Part shown: positions 51,809 to 61,172 of the stretch, piece by piece
Numbering within the stretch: the stretch's first letter is position 1
Layout of the letters: each line of letters opens with the position of its first letter
Source of the DNA: DATAOG01 sp963753685
GTDB lineage: Bacteria > Pseudomonadota > Alphaproteobacteria > Geminicoccales > Geminicoccaceae
Direction: 5' to 3'
Assembly: GCA_963753685.1 (NCBI GenBank)
Contig: CAVWDE010000004.1
Span: forward strand, 1-64,000
DNA: 64,000 nucleotides
Program-made: the position numbers and the translations under genes
Notes under the pieces: generated by a model
What the model was told of the DNA's origin: nothing
The model's database searches: none
Seen by the model: the letters and a program-made list of their open reading frames with translations, nothing else

Positions 51809-52462
51809 TCAGTACAGCTGCTCCTCGATGTTGCGCGCGATCTGCTGATCGTACTCGGTGACCGTCTCTGGCGCGGTCTTCTGGTCGACCACGTCCGCGA
51901 TCATGCGCCCGAGCGTCGGCAGGACCTTGCGGTCGACCTTCGCGTCCGGCTCCCAGAGGCGCGCGCGGATCAGCGCCTTGGAGCAATGCAGGAAGGCCTC
52001 GACCACCTCGACCAGGATCGCCGCCTTGGGCGCCCGGCCGCGGACCTCGAACCGGGCCAGGATCTCAGGGTCGGCGACGATCCGGGCGCGGCCGTTGACG
52101 CGCAGGGTCTCGGTCACGCCCGGGATCAGGAACAACAGGCCGACGTTCGGGTTGGCGACGATGTTGGCCATCGAATCCAGCCGGTTGTTGCCCGGCCGGT
52201 CGGGGATCAGAAGGGTGCGCTCGTCCGGCACCTGAACGAAACCCGGCGCGTCGCCGCGCGGCGAGTTGTCGGCGAGACCGTTCGGACGCGCGGTCGCCAG
52301 GCACAGGAACGGCGAGAGCGCGATGAAGTGCTGGCAGTTGGCATCGAGGTGGTCGAGCTGCTTGAGCGTCGCCAGCCGGCTCGGCGCCGCGAACCGGGCG
52401 CGCAGCTCGGTCTCGCTCGCAATCACCTGGTCAATCGCCTGATCGGCGTCGGCGTCCAGCAT
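51809..52462 (-). CDS. Pyridoxamine 5'-phosphate oxidase-family FMN-binding protein
   Basis: The 217-residue protein has a split beta-barrel pattern. HFIALSPFLCLATARPNGLADNSPRGD (key run FLCLATARPNGLADNSPR) is the FMN-binding start of MSMEG_1061-type PNPOx-like proteins, followed by LIPDRPGNNRLDSMANIVAN and FLIPGVTETLRVNGRARI. Such proteins are flavin- or F420-dependent reductases of unknown substrate. I chose ATG 52462 because GGGAGAG precedes it, although an ATG at 52495 is in frame. Convergent with the rhodanese gene. Confidence 0.88.
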   Translation of the reverse strand: MLDADADQAIDQVIASETELRARFAAPSRLATLKQLDHLDANCQHFIALSPFLCLATARPNGLADNSPRGDAPGFVQVPDERTLLIPDRPGNNRLDSMANIVANPNVGLLFLIPGVTETLRVNGRARIVADPEILARFEVRGRAPKAAILVEVVEAFLHCSKALIRARLWEPDAKVDRKVLPTLGRMIADVVDQKTAPETVTEYDQQIARNIEEQLY

Positions 52463-52598
52463 CGCCTCTCTCCCGGTTCGCTGCCCCGGCAGCAAAGCAC
52501 GCTTCGAGGGGCGCCGTCAAAGCCGCCATGGCGCCCCTTCGCGCCCCGCTACGACAGTCATGGTGAAAGTCAATCTGAGCACGATCATTAACCATGAC

Positions 52599-52628
52599 TT
52601 GCGTTTACTTTAAAATATTGTTGATAAT
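52599..52628 (+). promoter_or_regulatory. Candidate promoter of the TPR-protein gene
   Basis: TTGCGT at 52599-52604 and GATAAT at 52623-52628 are spaced by 18 bases in a distinctly AT-rich stretch (52550-52660). A direct repeat GTCAATCTGA at 52569-52578 and 52650-52659 flanks it. Confidence 0.5.
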
Positions 52629-52677
52629 CGATGGCATTTTCGCTAATTTGTCAATCTGATCACCAGGAGGGACAATC

Positions 52678-53265
52678 GTGGCCGTCGAGCCTTCGATCAC
52701 TCCGGCGGCGGGCGGCGCGGACCACGGCGCTGCCGCGGCCAGCTTCGACACCGCCGATCTGGCCTGGGAACGCTGCCAGGAGCGGGCGGCGCTGGCCTAT
52801 CGCGCCGGCGATGCGATCGCCGCGAGCCGCCTGTGGGCGGAGGCCCTGGCGATTGCGGAGAAGCATTTCGGCCGCGGCGATCCGCGGCTCGCCACCAGCC
52901 TGACCAACCAGGCCCTGATCATGCGCCGGCGCCGCGACGACTTTCAGGCCAAGCGGCTGTTCGCCGATGCGCTCACCGTATGGGCCGACAGCTGGCGCTG
53001 GATCCTCCTGATGACCCCCGGGCACCCGGCCGCCATGCCCGGCTCGGCGCAGAGCGACCAGCTGACGATCTACGATCCGACCGCGCGGGCCTATTTCAGC
53101 GCGCTGGCCGAGCGCGGCCGGGCCGCGACCGAACGGCTTGAGCGTGACGACCGGCTGCCGGTCGAGGGTCTCGACGAGTGGCTCGAGCTCAAGCCGAGGC
53201 GCCTGTCCGACCTGCGCAAGCTGCTCGCGGCCGTGCTGCTGATCGCCCCCGACCCGCAGAGCTGA
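52678..53265 (+). CDS. Tetratricopeptide-repeat-like protein, about 195 residues
   Basis: GTG start with a perfect AGGAGG seven bases upstream. One to two TPR-like helical hairpins are visible (LAYRAGDAIAASRLWAEALAIAEKHFG and ATSLTNQALIMRRRRDDFQAKRLFADAL). The rest is less regular, with RLSDLRKLLAAVLLIAPDP at the end. No signal peptide or membrane segment. Its promoter region is notable for its AT content, suggesting tight regulation. The partner is unknown. It is followed by msrP 230 bases on, so a separate unit is likely. Confidence 0.75.
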   Translation: MAVEPSITPAAGGADHGAAAASFDTADLAWERCQERAALAYRAGDAIAASRLWAEALAIAEKHFGRGDPRLATSLTNQALIMRRRRDDFQAKRLFADALTVWADSWRWILLMTPGHPAAMPGSAQSDQLTIYDPTARAYFSALAERGRAATERLERDDRLPVEGLDEWLELKPRRLSDLRKLLAAVLLIAPDPQS

Positions 53266-53352
53266 GGCACCGGCCGGGCGCCCCGGCACTACGGGCAGCG
53301 CCATCGCCGCCTCAGGATCAGCCCGCCGAGGTCCTCCGGGGCGGGCGCGCCA

Positions 53353-53383
53353 TGATCACCGCGCGCTATCGAAATGGTGATCA
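53353..53383. promoter_or_regulatory. Inverted repeat upstream of msrP
   Basis: TGATCACC at 53353-53360 and GGTGATCA at 53376-53383 form a perfect 8-bp inverted repeat with a 15-base spacer, 113 bases before the msrP start. This may be an operator or an RNA hairpin. A related GATCACC also occurs just upstream of the TPR gene. Confidence 0.5.
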
Positions 53384-53495
53384 CACGGCATTTCCCTTGA
53401 GCGGCCCGAAGCGCCATCTACAAAGCGGACCGGACCGGACCGGCGCGCGGCCGCCGGCATCCGACGTGGTCGCGGCGAGCAGGGGCGAGGACAGG

Positions 53496-54494
53496 ATGCG
53501 GATCCGCAACAAGCGTGGCTGGGAGCTGCCCGAGAGCGCGGCCACCCCGGAGCATGTCTACCTCAACCGGCGCCGGCTCCTCGGCGCGCTCGGGCTCGGC
53601 GGCGGGGCGCTGGTCGCGGGTGCCGCCGCGTGGCGCTTCAGCATGCCCAAAGGACCGCCCGCGGTCGCGAGCGCGAGCCTCGCGCCGGACCCTTCGACCG
53701 GGCTCTATCCGGTCGCCCGCAACGACCGCTACCGGCTGGACCGGCCGCTGACCGACGCGGCCCTGGCGACCAGCTACAACAATTTCTACGAATTCGGCTC
53801 GAGCAAGCAGATCAGCGACGCCGCGCAGGCGCTGCGCATCCGCCCCTGGCAGGTGGCGCTCGATGGCCTGGTCGAGCAGCCGCAGACCCTCGAGATCGAC
53901 GATCTGCTCCGCCGCATGCCGCTCGAGGAGCGGCTCTACCGCCATCGCTGCGTCGAGGCCTGGTCGATGGCGGTGCCATGGAGCGGTTTTCCCCTCGAGG
54001 CGCTGGTCGAGCTCGCGCGCCCGCTCGGTTCGGCAAAATACCTGCAGATGACCAGCTTCCAGGACCCGGAGATGGCGCCCGGCCAGCGCCAGAGCTGGTA
54101 TCCCTGGCCCTACACCGAGGGCCTGACCATCGCCGAGGCGACCAACGAGCTCGCGTTCATCGCAACCGGCCTCTACGGCCAGCCGATCCCGCGCCAGAAC
54201 GGCGCGCCCCTTCGCCTCGCCGTGCCCTGGAAGTACGGCTTCAAGTCGGCCAAGTCGATCGTCCGTTTTTCTTTCACTGAGGACCGGCCGCAGACCTTCT
54301 GGCAGACCATCCAGGCCGCGGAATACGGCTTCTGGGCGAACGTCAACCCCGAAGTGCCGCACCCGCGCTGGAGCCAGGCGATGGAGCGCGTGCTCGGCAC
54401 CGACGAGCGCGTGCGCACCCAGCTGTTCAACGGCTACGGCGCGTACGTCGCCGACCTCTACAAGGACCTGCAGGGCGAGCGCCTGTACGCCTGA
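53496..54494 (+). CDS. msrP: Protein-methionine-sulfoxide reductase catalytic subunit (MsrP/YedY)
   Basis: The 332-residue molybdopterin enzyme reduces methionine sulfoxide in periplasmic proteins. It has a twin-arginine signal (NRRRLLGALGLGGGALVAG, residues 25-43). The Mo-coordinating Cys152 lies in RHRCVEAWSMAVPWSGFP. Family blocks are NNFYEFGSSKQISDAA and APLRLAVPWKYGFKSAKSI. ATG 53496 has a weak GGACAGG upstream. The usual membrane haem partner MsrQ is not encoded in the window, so the electron donor must be elsewhere. Confidence 0.92.
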   Translation: MRIRNKRGWELPESAATPEHVYLNRRRLLGALGLGGGALVAGAAAWRFSMPKGPPAVASASLAPDPSTGLYPVARNDRYRLDRPLTDAALATSYNNFYEFGSSKQISDAAQALRIRPWQVALDGLVEQPQTLEIDDLLRRMPLEERLYRHRCVEAWSMAVPWSGFPLEALVELARPLGSAKYLQMTSFQDPEMAPGQRQSWYPWPYTEGLTIAEATNELAFIATGLYGQPIPRQNGAPLRLAVPWKYGFKSAKSIVRFSFTEDRPQTFWQTIQAAEYGFWANVNPEVPHPRWSQAMERVLGTDERVRTQLFNGYGAYVADLYKDLQGERLYA

Positions 54495-54626
54495 GCTCTT
54501 GACCGGCGCCGATCGTCCCGAGGGTCGGCGCGTTTCGCCCGCGACGGATTGCCGGCGGCCCCGCTTCCCGACTAGGTTCGTTCGAGCGCGGACCTCGACC
54601 AGACCAAACCGGGAGCATCGGGCATC

Positions 54627-55652
54627 ATGAAGCTGTTCATCTCGGTCGACATGGAGGGCACCACGGGCCTGGAGCGGCTCGAGGAGATCTTTCGCGGCCT
54701 GCCGGGCTTCGACACGTTCCGGCAGCTGATGGCGGGCGACTGCAACGCGGTGATCCAGGGCGCGATCGACGGCGGAGCGACCGAGATCGTGGTCAGCGAC
54801 TCCCACGGCTACATGTGCAACATGCGGCCTGACGACCTGATCTCGGGCGTGCAGCTGCGGCGCGGCCAGCTGAAGCGCCAGTGGTGCCAGATGAAGACCC
54901 TCGACGGCTCGTTTGATGCCGCGATCCTGATCGGCTATCACGCCAAGGCGGGCACCACCGACGGCATCCTCGCGCACACCTGGATCACCGGCTTTCGCGA
55001 CGTCCGGGTCAACGGCCAGTCGGTACCCGAGCCCTCGCTCAACACCTGGCTCGCGGGCGCGTTCGGCGTGCCGGTCGTGATGCTGAGCGGCGACGACTAC
55101 GTGATCGCGCAGGCGCGCCCGGTCCTGGGCGACATCGAATACGCCGAGCTCAAGAAGTCGACCGGCTTCTTCAGCGGCGACCATCTGCCGGTCGACCGCA
55201 CGCGGCCGCTCCTGCGCGCGGCCGCGCAGCGGGCGGTCGCCAACGCGGGTAAGGTCGAGCCGGTGCGCTGCGAGCTACCGGTCACGATCGAGGTCGACCT
55301 GTCGCCCGATCCGGTCAACGACCCGGCGCTGGCCGCCCGGCCCGACGACAACGTCCGCTACATCGACCAGGCCTGGACCGAGGAGCGGCGCACGCTCTCC
55401 GACGTCGATCTGATCCTGCGCACCCACTCCGAGGTCAGCTCGCCCAGGCGCGGCACGGTCGCGTTCACCTGCGGCGACTACCCGACCGCCTACCGGACCC
55501 TGCACAGCGTCCTGATGGAGATCTACGAGCGCGACATCGAGAACCTGATCGACGACGTCGCCGCCCCCGCGGCCTACGCCCGCCCGGACCTCGAGCAGAT
55601 CATCGGCGACGACTATCCCTTGAACGAGATCGGCCCCAGACGGACCGGCTGA
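54627..55652 (+). CDS. M55-family D-aminopeptidase-like protein (DppA-like)
   Basis: The 341-residue protein has the M55 zinc signature: SVDMEGTTG (Asp8, Glu10), VVSDSHGYMCNM, LIGYHAKAG and an equivalent of the fourth ligand Glu before SLNTWLAGAFGVPVVMLSGDD. The family hydrolyses D-amino-acid peptides. It is about 65 residues longer than B. subtilis DppA, with an unusual acidic C-terminal extension (GDYPTAYRTLHSVLMEIYERD, key run AYRTLHSVLMEIYERDI) that may be an added helical region. The gene has a GGGAGC site. It is followed by a DapA-family lyase, 28 bases on. Confidence 0.82.
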   Translation: MKLFISVDMEGTTGLERLEEIFRGLPGFDTFRQLMAGDCNAVIQGAIDGGATEIVVSDSHGYMCNMRPDDLISGVQLRRGQLKRQWCQMKTLDGSFDAAILIGYHAKAGTTDGILAHTWITGFRDVRVNGQSVPEPSLNTWLAGAFGVPVVMLSGDDYVIAQARPVLGDIEYAELKKSTGFFSGDHLPVDRTRPLLRAAAQRAVANAGKVEPVRCELPVTIEVDLSPDPVNDPALAARPDDNVRYIDQAWTEERRTLSDVDLILRTHSEVSSPRRGTVAFTCGDYPTAYRTLHSVLMEIYERDIENLIDDVAAPAAYARPDLEQIIGDDYPLNEIGPRRTG

Positions 55653-55680
55653 GCGGGGCGCATTCCGGGGAGAAAAGATC

Positions 55681-56559
55681 ATGAGCAAGGCGCTGTTCGG
55701 CATCATCCCGCCGATGACGACGCCCTTCGATGGTGCGGGCGAGCTCGACGAGAGCGCCGTGCGGGCGCAGGTCCGCTGGCTGATCGAGGCGGGCGTGCAC
55801 GGGCTCGCGGCCGGCGGCAGCACGGGCGAGGGCCAGGCCCTCGACGGGGATGAGCTCCGCCGCCTGGTCGCGACCGTCGCGGACGAGGCCGCCGGCCGCA
55901 TCCCCGTGATCGCCGGCATCATCGTCGACAGCACGCGCGATGCGATCCGCCGCGGCCGGGCGGTCGCGGACCTCGGCGTCGCGGCCCTTCAGGTCACGCC
56001 CGTGCACTACCTGTTCCGGCCCGACGACGACGCCATGCAGGGGCACTTCCGGGCGATCGCCGAGGCGACCAGCCTGCCGATCGTGATCTACAACGTCGTG
56101 CCCTGGAGCTACCTCTCGCCCCAGCTCCTGGTCCGGATCATGCGCGAGGTTCCGGGCGTGATCGGGGTCAAGCAGAGCGCCGGCGATCTCAAGCTCCTGG
56201 CCGACCTCCTGATCTCGGCGCCGAGTGGGAAGAGAATCTTCAGCGCGGTCGACGCGCTCCTCTACCCGTCCTTCGCGCTCGGCGCCCACGGCTCGATCGC
56301 GGCGATCCTGGCGGCAGCGCCGCAGGCCTGCGTCCAACTTTGGGACGCGGTCCAAGCCGGCAACCACGCCCTGGCGCTCGACCTGCACCGGCGTCTCCTG
56401 GTGCTCTGGAACGCGCTGGTCGCCGACAATCTGCCCGCCTGCACCAAATACGCCCAGACCCTCCAGGGCGTCCCGGCTGGCCACCCCCGCGCGCCGATGC
56501 CGCCCGCCTCGCCGGCCCAGCAACGCGCGATCCAGGCGGCGTTCGGCGAGTTGGTCTGA
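55681..56559 (+). CDS. Dihydrodipicolinate synthase/N-acetylneuraminate lyase family protein
   Basis: The 292-residue TIM-barrel Schiff-base aldolase has GGSTGE at 45-50, Tyr137 (VIYNVVP) and catalytic Lys164 (GVKQSAGD). The third Arg/Thr pocket differs from genuine DapA, so a catabolic sugar-acid or hydroxyacid substrate is likely rather than lysine synthesis. It is probably co-transcribed with the M55 gene (28-base gap). GGGGAGA precedes the ATG. Confidence 0.88.
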   Translation: MSKALFGIIPPMTTPFDGAGELDESAVRAQVRWLIEAGVHGLAAGGSTGEGQALDGDELRRLVATVADEAAGRIPVIAGIIVDSTRDAIRRGRAVADLGVAALQVTPVHYLFRPDDDAMQGHFRAIAEATSLPIVIYNVVPWSYLSPQLLVRIMREVPGVIGVKQSAGDLKLLADLLISAPSGKRIFSAVDALLYPSFALGAHGSIAAILAAAPQACVQLWDAVQAGNHALALDLHRRLLVLWNALVADNLPACTKYAQTLQGVPAGHPRAPMPPASPAQQRAIQAAFGELV

Positions 56560-56785
56560 GCGCCGGTCAGCATCGAATTGGCCCTGACCGTCGAGCGGAC
56601 GGGACCGGCGTCCGTCGGTAGCGCCTGCGAAGCGATCGGCGCCTCGCCTCCGGCCGGGCCACCGCTTCCCGTACAACCCGCATCGGCCCGAGTACCTCCG
56701 CCCTTGAGATGGATCAATGAGGATCGCGATCCGGGGCGGCTATCCTGGATTCAGCAATCCCGGAGATACCCACGGAGGAGCACCC

Positions 56786-57814
56786 ATGGCGAGGACGATG
56801 AAGGCGGCGGTGGTGCGCGAGTTCGGCAAGCCGCTGGTGGTTGGCGATGCGCCGGTGCCGGAGCCCGGACCGGGTCAGATCCAGGTGAAGATCGAGGCGT
56901 GCGGCGTCTGTCACACCGATCTGCACGCCGCTGAGGGCGACTGGCCGGTCAAGCCCCGCCCGCCGTTCATTCCCGGTCACGAAGGCGTCGGCTTCGTGTC
57001 CGCCGTCGGCCGCGACGTCGGCCACGTCAAGGAGGGTGACCGCGTCGGCGTTCCCTGGCTTTACAGCGCCTGCGGCCATTGCGAGCATTGCCTGGGCGGC
57101 TGGGAGACCCTGTGCGAGGCGCAGCAGAACGCCGGCTATTCGGTCAACGGCGGCTTCGCCGAATATGTCGTGGCCGATCCGGACTTCGTCGGCCATCTGC
57201 CCGGCAATCTCGGCTTCATCGAGCTGGCGCCGATCCTGTGCGCCGGCGTGACCGTCTACAAGGGCCTGAAGGTCACCGACACCAAGCCCGGCGACTGGGT
57301 GGTCATTTCCGGCATCGGCGGCCTCGGGCACATGGCCGTGCAATATGCCCGGGCGATGGGCCTGAATGTCGCCGCGGTCGATGTCGCCGACGACAAGCTG
57401 GCCCTTGCCAAACGGCTCGGCGCGACCGTCACGGTCAATGCCAGGACCACCGATCCGGCCGCCTACCTCAAGAAGGAGATCGGCGGCGCGCACGGCGTGC
57501 TGGTGACCGCGGTCTCGCCCAAGGCCTTCGAGCAGGCGTTCGGCATGGTTCGCCGCGGCGGCACGGTGTCGCTGAACGGCCTGCCGCCCGGCTCGTTCCC
57601 GCTGCCGATCTTCGACATGGTGCTGAACGGCATCACCGTGCGCGGCTCGATCGTCGGCACCCGGCTCGACCTCCAGGAGGCGCTGCAGTTTGCGGGCGAC
57701 GGCAAGGTGCAGGCGACCACCGCGACGGCCAAGCTCGACGACATCAACGATGTCTTCGCCCGCATGCACGCCGGCAAGATCGAAGGGCGCATCGTCCTCG
57801 ACATGAGCGCGTGA
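56786..57814 (+). CDS. adhP: Zinc-dependent alcohol dehydrogenase (AdhP/AdhA-like)
   Basis: The 342-residue MDR enzyme has catalytic zinc ligands in [14 protein letters not shown] and the [13 protein letters not shown] block. Structural zinc cysteines lie in [15 protein letters not shown], and the NAD-binding motif is [17 protein letters not shown]. It interconverts primary alcohols and aldehydes with NAD. ATG 56786 follows GGAGGAG. An upstream in-frame start (56717) is less likely. It stands as a single gene. Confidence 0.9.
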   Translation: MARTMKAAVVREFGKPLVVGDAPVPEPGPGQIQVKIEACGVCHTDLHAAEGDWPVKPRPPFIPGHEGVGFVSAVGRDVGHVKEGDRVGVPWLYSACGHCEHCLGGWETLCEAQQNAGYSVNGGFAEYVVADPDFVGHLPGNLGFIELAPILCAGVTVYKGLKVTDTKPGDWVVISGIGGLGHMAVQYARAMGLNVAAVDVADDKLALAKRLGATVTVNARTTDPAAYLKKEIGGAHGVLVTAVSPKAFEQAFGMVRRGGTVSLNGLPPGSFPLPIFDMVLNGITVRGSIVGTRLDLQEALQFAGDGKVQATTATAKLDDINDVFARMHAGKIEGRIVLDMSA

Positions 57815-58189
57815 CGGGTCGATGCTGGCGGCAGATCGACAGTCGATCCCGATCCCTCAACATCGTTCCGCCAATGGTCTCTGGAAGCTGGTCGGTCTCG
57901 ACAGATATCTTGGTTGTCAGCTGGCGCCGGAAGCCCCCGCGATCGGCTGCCCACGCGCAAGGAGTCGTCCCGGGCCGTTCCCGGCGCTCGAGATCAGGCG
58001 TCTGAGCCGACGGCTCCGTTGACCGGCGCGTCTCCGGCGAGCATCGTCACCGGTGGCAGCCCTGGATTGCCGATTCGGGTGCCGGGCGCGGCCCTGCAAG
58101 ATCGCAGGCCGGGCGGTTGATCGGGCGGGTTCCTGCCGGGAGCGCGAGGTCGCGGGGGAACGATGCCCAAGCGGGCGGGGAGGCGAACG
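57815..58189. other. 375-base stretch without a supported gene
   Basis: The open frames are short and lack ribosome sites. No palindrome or terminator with a T-run was recognised. An in-frame ATG at 58163 lies upstream of the lipoprotein start. Confidence 0.45.
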
Positions 58190-58573
58190 ATGAACCGAAC
58201 GACCGGCACGATCCGCGCGGGGTTGATGGTGGTGCTCGCGGCGCTGTGCGGCTGTACGACACCGATCGAGCATGGCACGGCGATGACGCCGCAGGAAATC
58301 TCGTCCGACCTGGTCGGCAAGACCTGGTCGGGCACGCTCGCCAACGGCAGCCCGGCGACCCAGGTGGTGAATGCCGATGGCACCATCAGCATTGAGGGCG
58401 GGTTGAACGACAGCGGCCGCTGGCGGCTGTCGGACAAGGGCTATTGCGTCACCTGGAACAAGCTGCGGCATGGGGTCGAGGCCTGCTACATCGTCGAGCG
58501 CACGGCCAGCGGGCACTACGTGGTCCGCCGTGCGGAGGGCCAGCCGGTCATGACGGTCACGAGCGTCCAATAG
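58190..58573 (+). CDS. Small lipoprotein, probable envelope protein
   Basis: The 127-residue protein starts at ATG 58190, after GGGGAGGCG. The N-terminus is a lipoprotein-like signal (GLMVVLAALCGCTT) with the lipid-modified Cys in LCGC. The mature part reads VGKTWSGTLANGSPATQVVNADGT and SGRWRLSDKGYCVTWNKLRHG, a beta-rich pattern with two Cys. It resembles small alphaproteobacterial envelope proteins, but no function can be given. Confidence 0.75.
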   Translation: MNRTTGTIRAGLMVVLAALCGCTTPIEHGTAMTPQEISSDLVGKTWSGTLANGSPATQVVNADGTISIEGGLNDSGRWRLSDKGYCVTWNKLRHGVEACYIVERTASGHYVVRRAEGQPVMTVTSVQ

Positions 58574-58638
58574 GTGGACAACCCCCTTGCTGTCGCCGAC
58601 CGAACACCGCGCCTCGGGCAGCGCGACATCCATCCCGG

Positions 58639-58672
58639 CAATTGGTGCCTGACACAGTTCCTGGCGCCTTTT
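58639..58672. repeat. Short hairpin repeat, copy 1 of 2
   Basis: CAATTGGTGCC at 58639-58649 is followed by a 13-nt loop and GGCGCCTTTT at 58663-58672. The second copy at 61648 has the same layout, and its loop also begins TGACA. It resembles the short palindromic extragenic repeats seen near RAYT genes in other bacteria (by eye). The end is T-rich (TTTTCT). Confidence 0.5.
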
Positions 58673-58694
58673 CTCCCTCTGACACCTTTCTCCC

Positions 58695-58830
58695 TCGGCC
58701 GGAGACCCTGGCACTGACGTCCGCGCGGGTGGCATTCACCTCGCCCTGGACCGACAGTCCCGGGGCCGGGTCGCGAACCAAAGCGCCCACGCCGATGGCG
58801 ACCACGATCGCGATGGCGGCAAGGAGTTCG
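58695..58830 (-). pseudogene. N-terminal remnant of an HlyD/EmrA-type membrane-fusion protein
   Basis: The minus-strand frame reads ELLAAIAIVVAIGVGALVRD followed by GLSVQGEVNATRADVSARVSGR. This matches the membrane anchor and first beta segment of HlyD-type secretion proteins. It stops at the hairpin repeat (58639-58672) and the rest is lost. The region from 58574 to 59015 holds no intact gene. Confidence 0.45.
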
Positions 58831-59015
58831 AGCGCACCTGCGACCGCTGATCGGCTGTCTCGACATCCTGGCGCCGTCGGTCCGCGAAGGATGCCGCGCG
58901 CCAGCGATCTTGCCCGCTCGCCGCTGGGCGATATGGTGAACCGGTTTCTGTAGGGCCTCTTCGAGCGGGTCCGGGGTCAACGGGTGCGCCGGAAAGGTCG
59001 TGGACGGGGGCCAGC

Positions 59016-60975
59016 ATGGCTGAGGATGGCGCAATTCAACCGCCAATGACCGCAGCGTGGCGGATGACACTGCTGGCGGGGCTGGTCATCATCTTAGGCT
59101 CGACGATCGCCAGCGTCGCTGCGGAATTCTGATCGAAATCCTTTGGAGCCCGTCGATACGTCCAGTCCTCGCGCGACGTTTCTTGCCTTTCGTAACAATA
59201 CGGAGATGGCGTATCGCTCGTGGCTGTCGCGCGCCGGCGCCGCTCAGACAGACGCGCAGGTGAGACGGGCCTTGCGCACGCTCGACCTGCCCGACGTCGG
59301 CGAAGCGCTGTTGTTCGAGATCGGGATTGCCGATGCTCTTTATCTTTACGAAACGCTCAGTCGGATCGATCTGCCACCACTCGATGCGATCCCCGATGCG
59401 ACGGCGGTGGCGGCTCAGCACCTGACACGCTGGTCGATACCGGGCACCGAGATCACGATCGCCAAGGTGGCGGACGGCGAGCGGGCCGGCGAGTTCCTGT
59501 TCACCCCGGACAGCGTGGCGAGGGCGCACCGGTTCTACGACCTGGTCAAGGACCGTCCAGTGCAGCGCGGGCCGGCCAACGTGATCGAGACCTGGCGAGC
59601 TGCCCCGGGCGACGCCATGCCGGACGTGCTGGCGGCGGCGATCTGGCGTCTGCCGCGATGGGCCTTCCTGCCGATTTCCGGACCGCCCGTCTGGAAATGG
59701 CTGGCCGTGCTCCTGGGCGGTCTCGCGGCCGTCGGCATCGCCTCGCTGGCCTGGTGGCTCGGGTGGAGGTTGGACAGGCGCAGCCAAAGAGCGGGCATCG
59801 ACTGGCGGCCAGGTCGGCCTGCGGCGGTGCTCTGCGCGATCGCGGCTGCGGCCGGCCTGCAGGCCTTCGTGGAACGGGCGGTGCTGTTTCACGAGCAGCC
59901 AGGCGTCGTCGCGTCGGCGGCGATCACGGCCGTCCGCTACCTCCTGCTCGCGTGGCTGGTGGCGGTTCTGATCGGCGGCATCGGCAACGCCGTCATGCAT
60001 GGGTTCGCATCCGGCAAGGGCAGCCTGGACGCGGCCCTGATCCGCCTGTGCTTTCGCATCTTGAGCATCATCGGGGCCCTGCTCGTGATCCTCGAGGCCG
60101 CCAGCGAGTTCGGCCTCAGCATCACGCCGGTGATCGCGGGTCTCGGCATCGGCGGCCTCGCCGTGGCGCTGGCGATCAGGCCCACGCTCGAGAACATCAT
60201 CGGCGGCTTCGTGCTCTTCGCTGACAAACCGGTCAGGGTCGGGGAGTTCTGCAGCTTTGGCGACAAGGTGGGCACCGTGGAGGAGATCGGCCTGCGCTCG
60301 ACCCGGGTCCGCGGGCTCGACCGCACCGTGATCACGGTGCCGAACGCCGATTTCGCGCAGCTCCAGATCGTCAACTATACCCGCCGCGACATGAACCTGT
60401 TCCAATCCTCGATCGGCCTGCGCTACGAGACCACGCCGGACCAGCTCCGCTATGTCGCGGCCAGGATCCGCAAGCTTCTCATCCAGCACGACAAGGTGCT
60501 GCCAGACCCGGCACGGGTGCGCCTCAGCGCGTTCGGCGATTCGGCCTTCGTGCTCGAGGTCTTCGCGTTCGTCCGCGCCACCGGCTGGGACGAGTTCCTC
60601 GCCATCAAGGAGGATCTGAACCTGCGGATCGCGGAGATTGTCCGCGAGTCCGGGACTGGCTTCGCGTTCCCGTCGCGCACGGTCTATTTCAGCCGCGATA
60701 CCGGGGTCGACGGTGCGCGCGCGCAGGCAGCCGAGGGCGAGGTCCGTCAATGGCGCGAAGAGAAGCGGTTGCCGTTTCCGGAATTCGATTTCGCCGAGCG
60801 CGCGGAGATGACCGACATCCTGCCGTTCCCGCCCGAAGGCTCGCCCGACTTTCGACCGAACCCGCCGCCGACCCCGCCACCGGGTGACGCCGGCGATCCC
60901 GTCAAGCGCCACTTCAGCTGGCGCAAGCTGTTGGGTCGACGCAAGGAACCTGCCGCCCAGGATGCGCCAACCTGA
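59016..60975 (+). CDS. mscS: MscS-family mechanosensitive ion channel, start separated by one +1 frameshift
   Basis: From the TTG at 59143 the protein is 610 residues: a periplasmic N-terminal domain, four hydrophobic segments (for example WLAVLLGGLAAVGIASLAWW and YLLLAWLVAVLIGGI), and the MscS pore and beta domain. The latter runs from the Gly-Ala-rich GLGIGGLAVALAIRPTLENIIGG to FVLFADKPVRVGEFCSFGDKVGTVEEIGLRSTRVR (short key runs: ALAIRPTLENIIGGFVLF, GTVEEIGLRSTRV). Upstream, ATG 59016 opens a signal-peptide-like frame ending AAEF-stop. Removing T59130 joins AEFDRNPLEPVD and yields a 652-residue protein with a full signal. It releases osmolytes under hypo-osmotic shock. Confidence 0.85.
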
Positions 60976-61172
60976 GCGAGCGAGCAACGGTCAGCACCTC
61001 TCTCCGCGTCGCGATGCCGACAGTCCGCGAAGCATGCCGGCCGGCAGTGCTGTTGCTCAGCCGTCGGGGCGAAAAGCGGCACCAGTCCCGTATCGTGCCG
61101 GCGCACTCGACTCCTTGATTCCCACCCGGAGCGCGTCGACATTCGTCCGGAGGCGGTGACTTGAGGCGTCAG

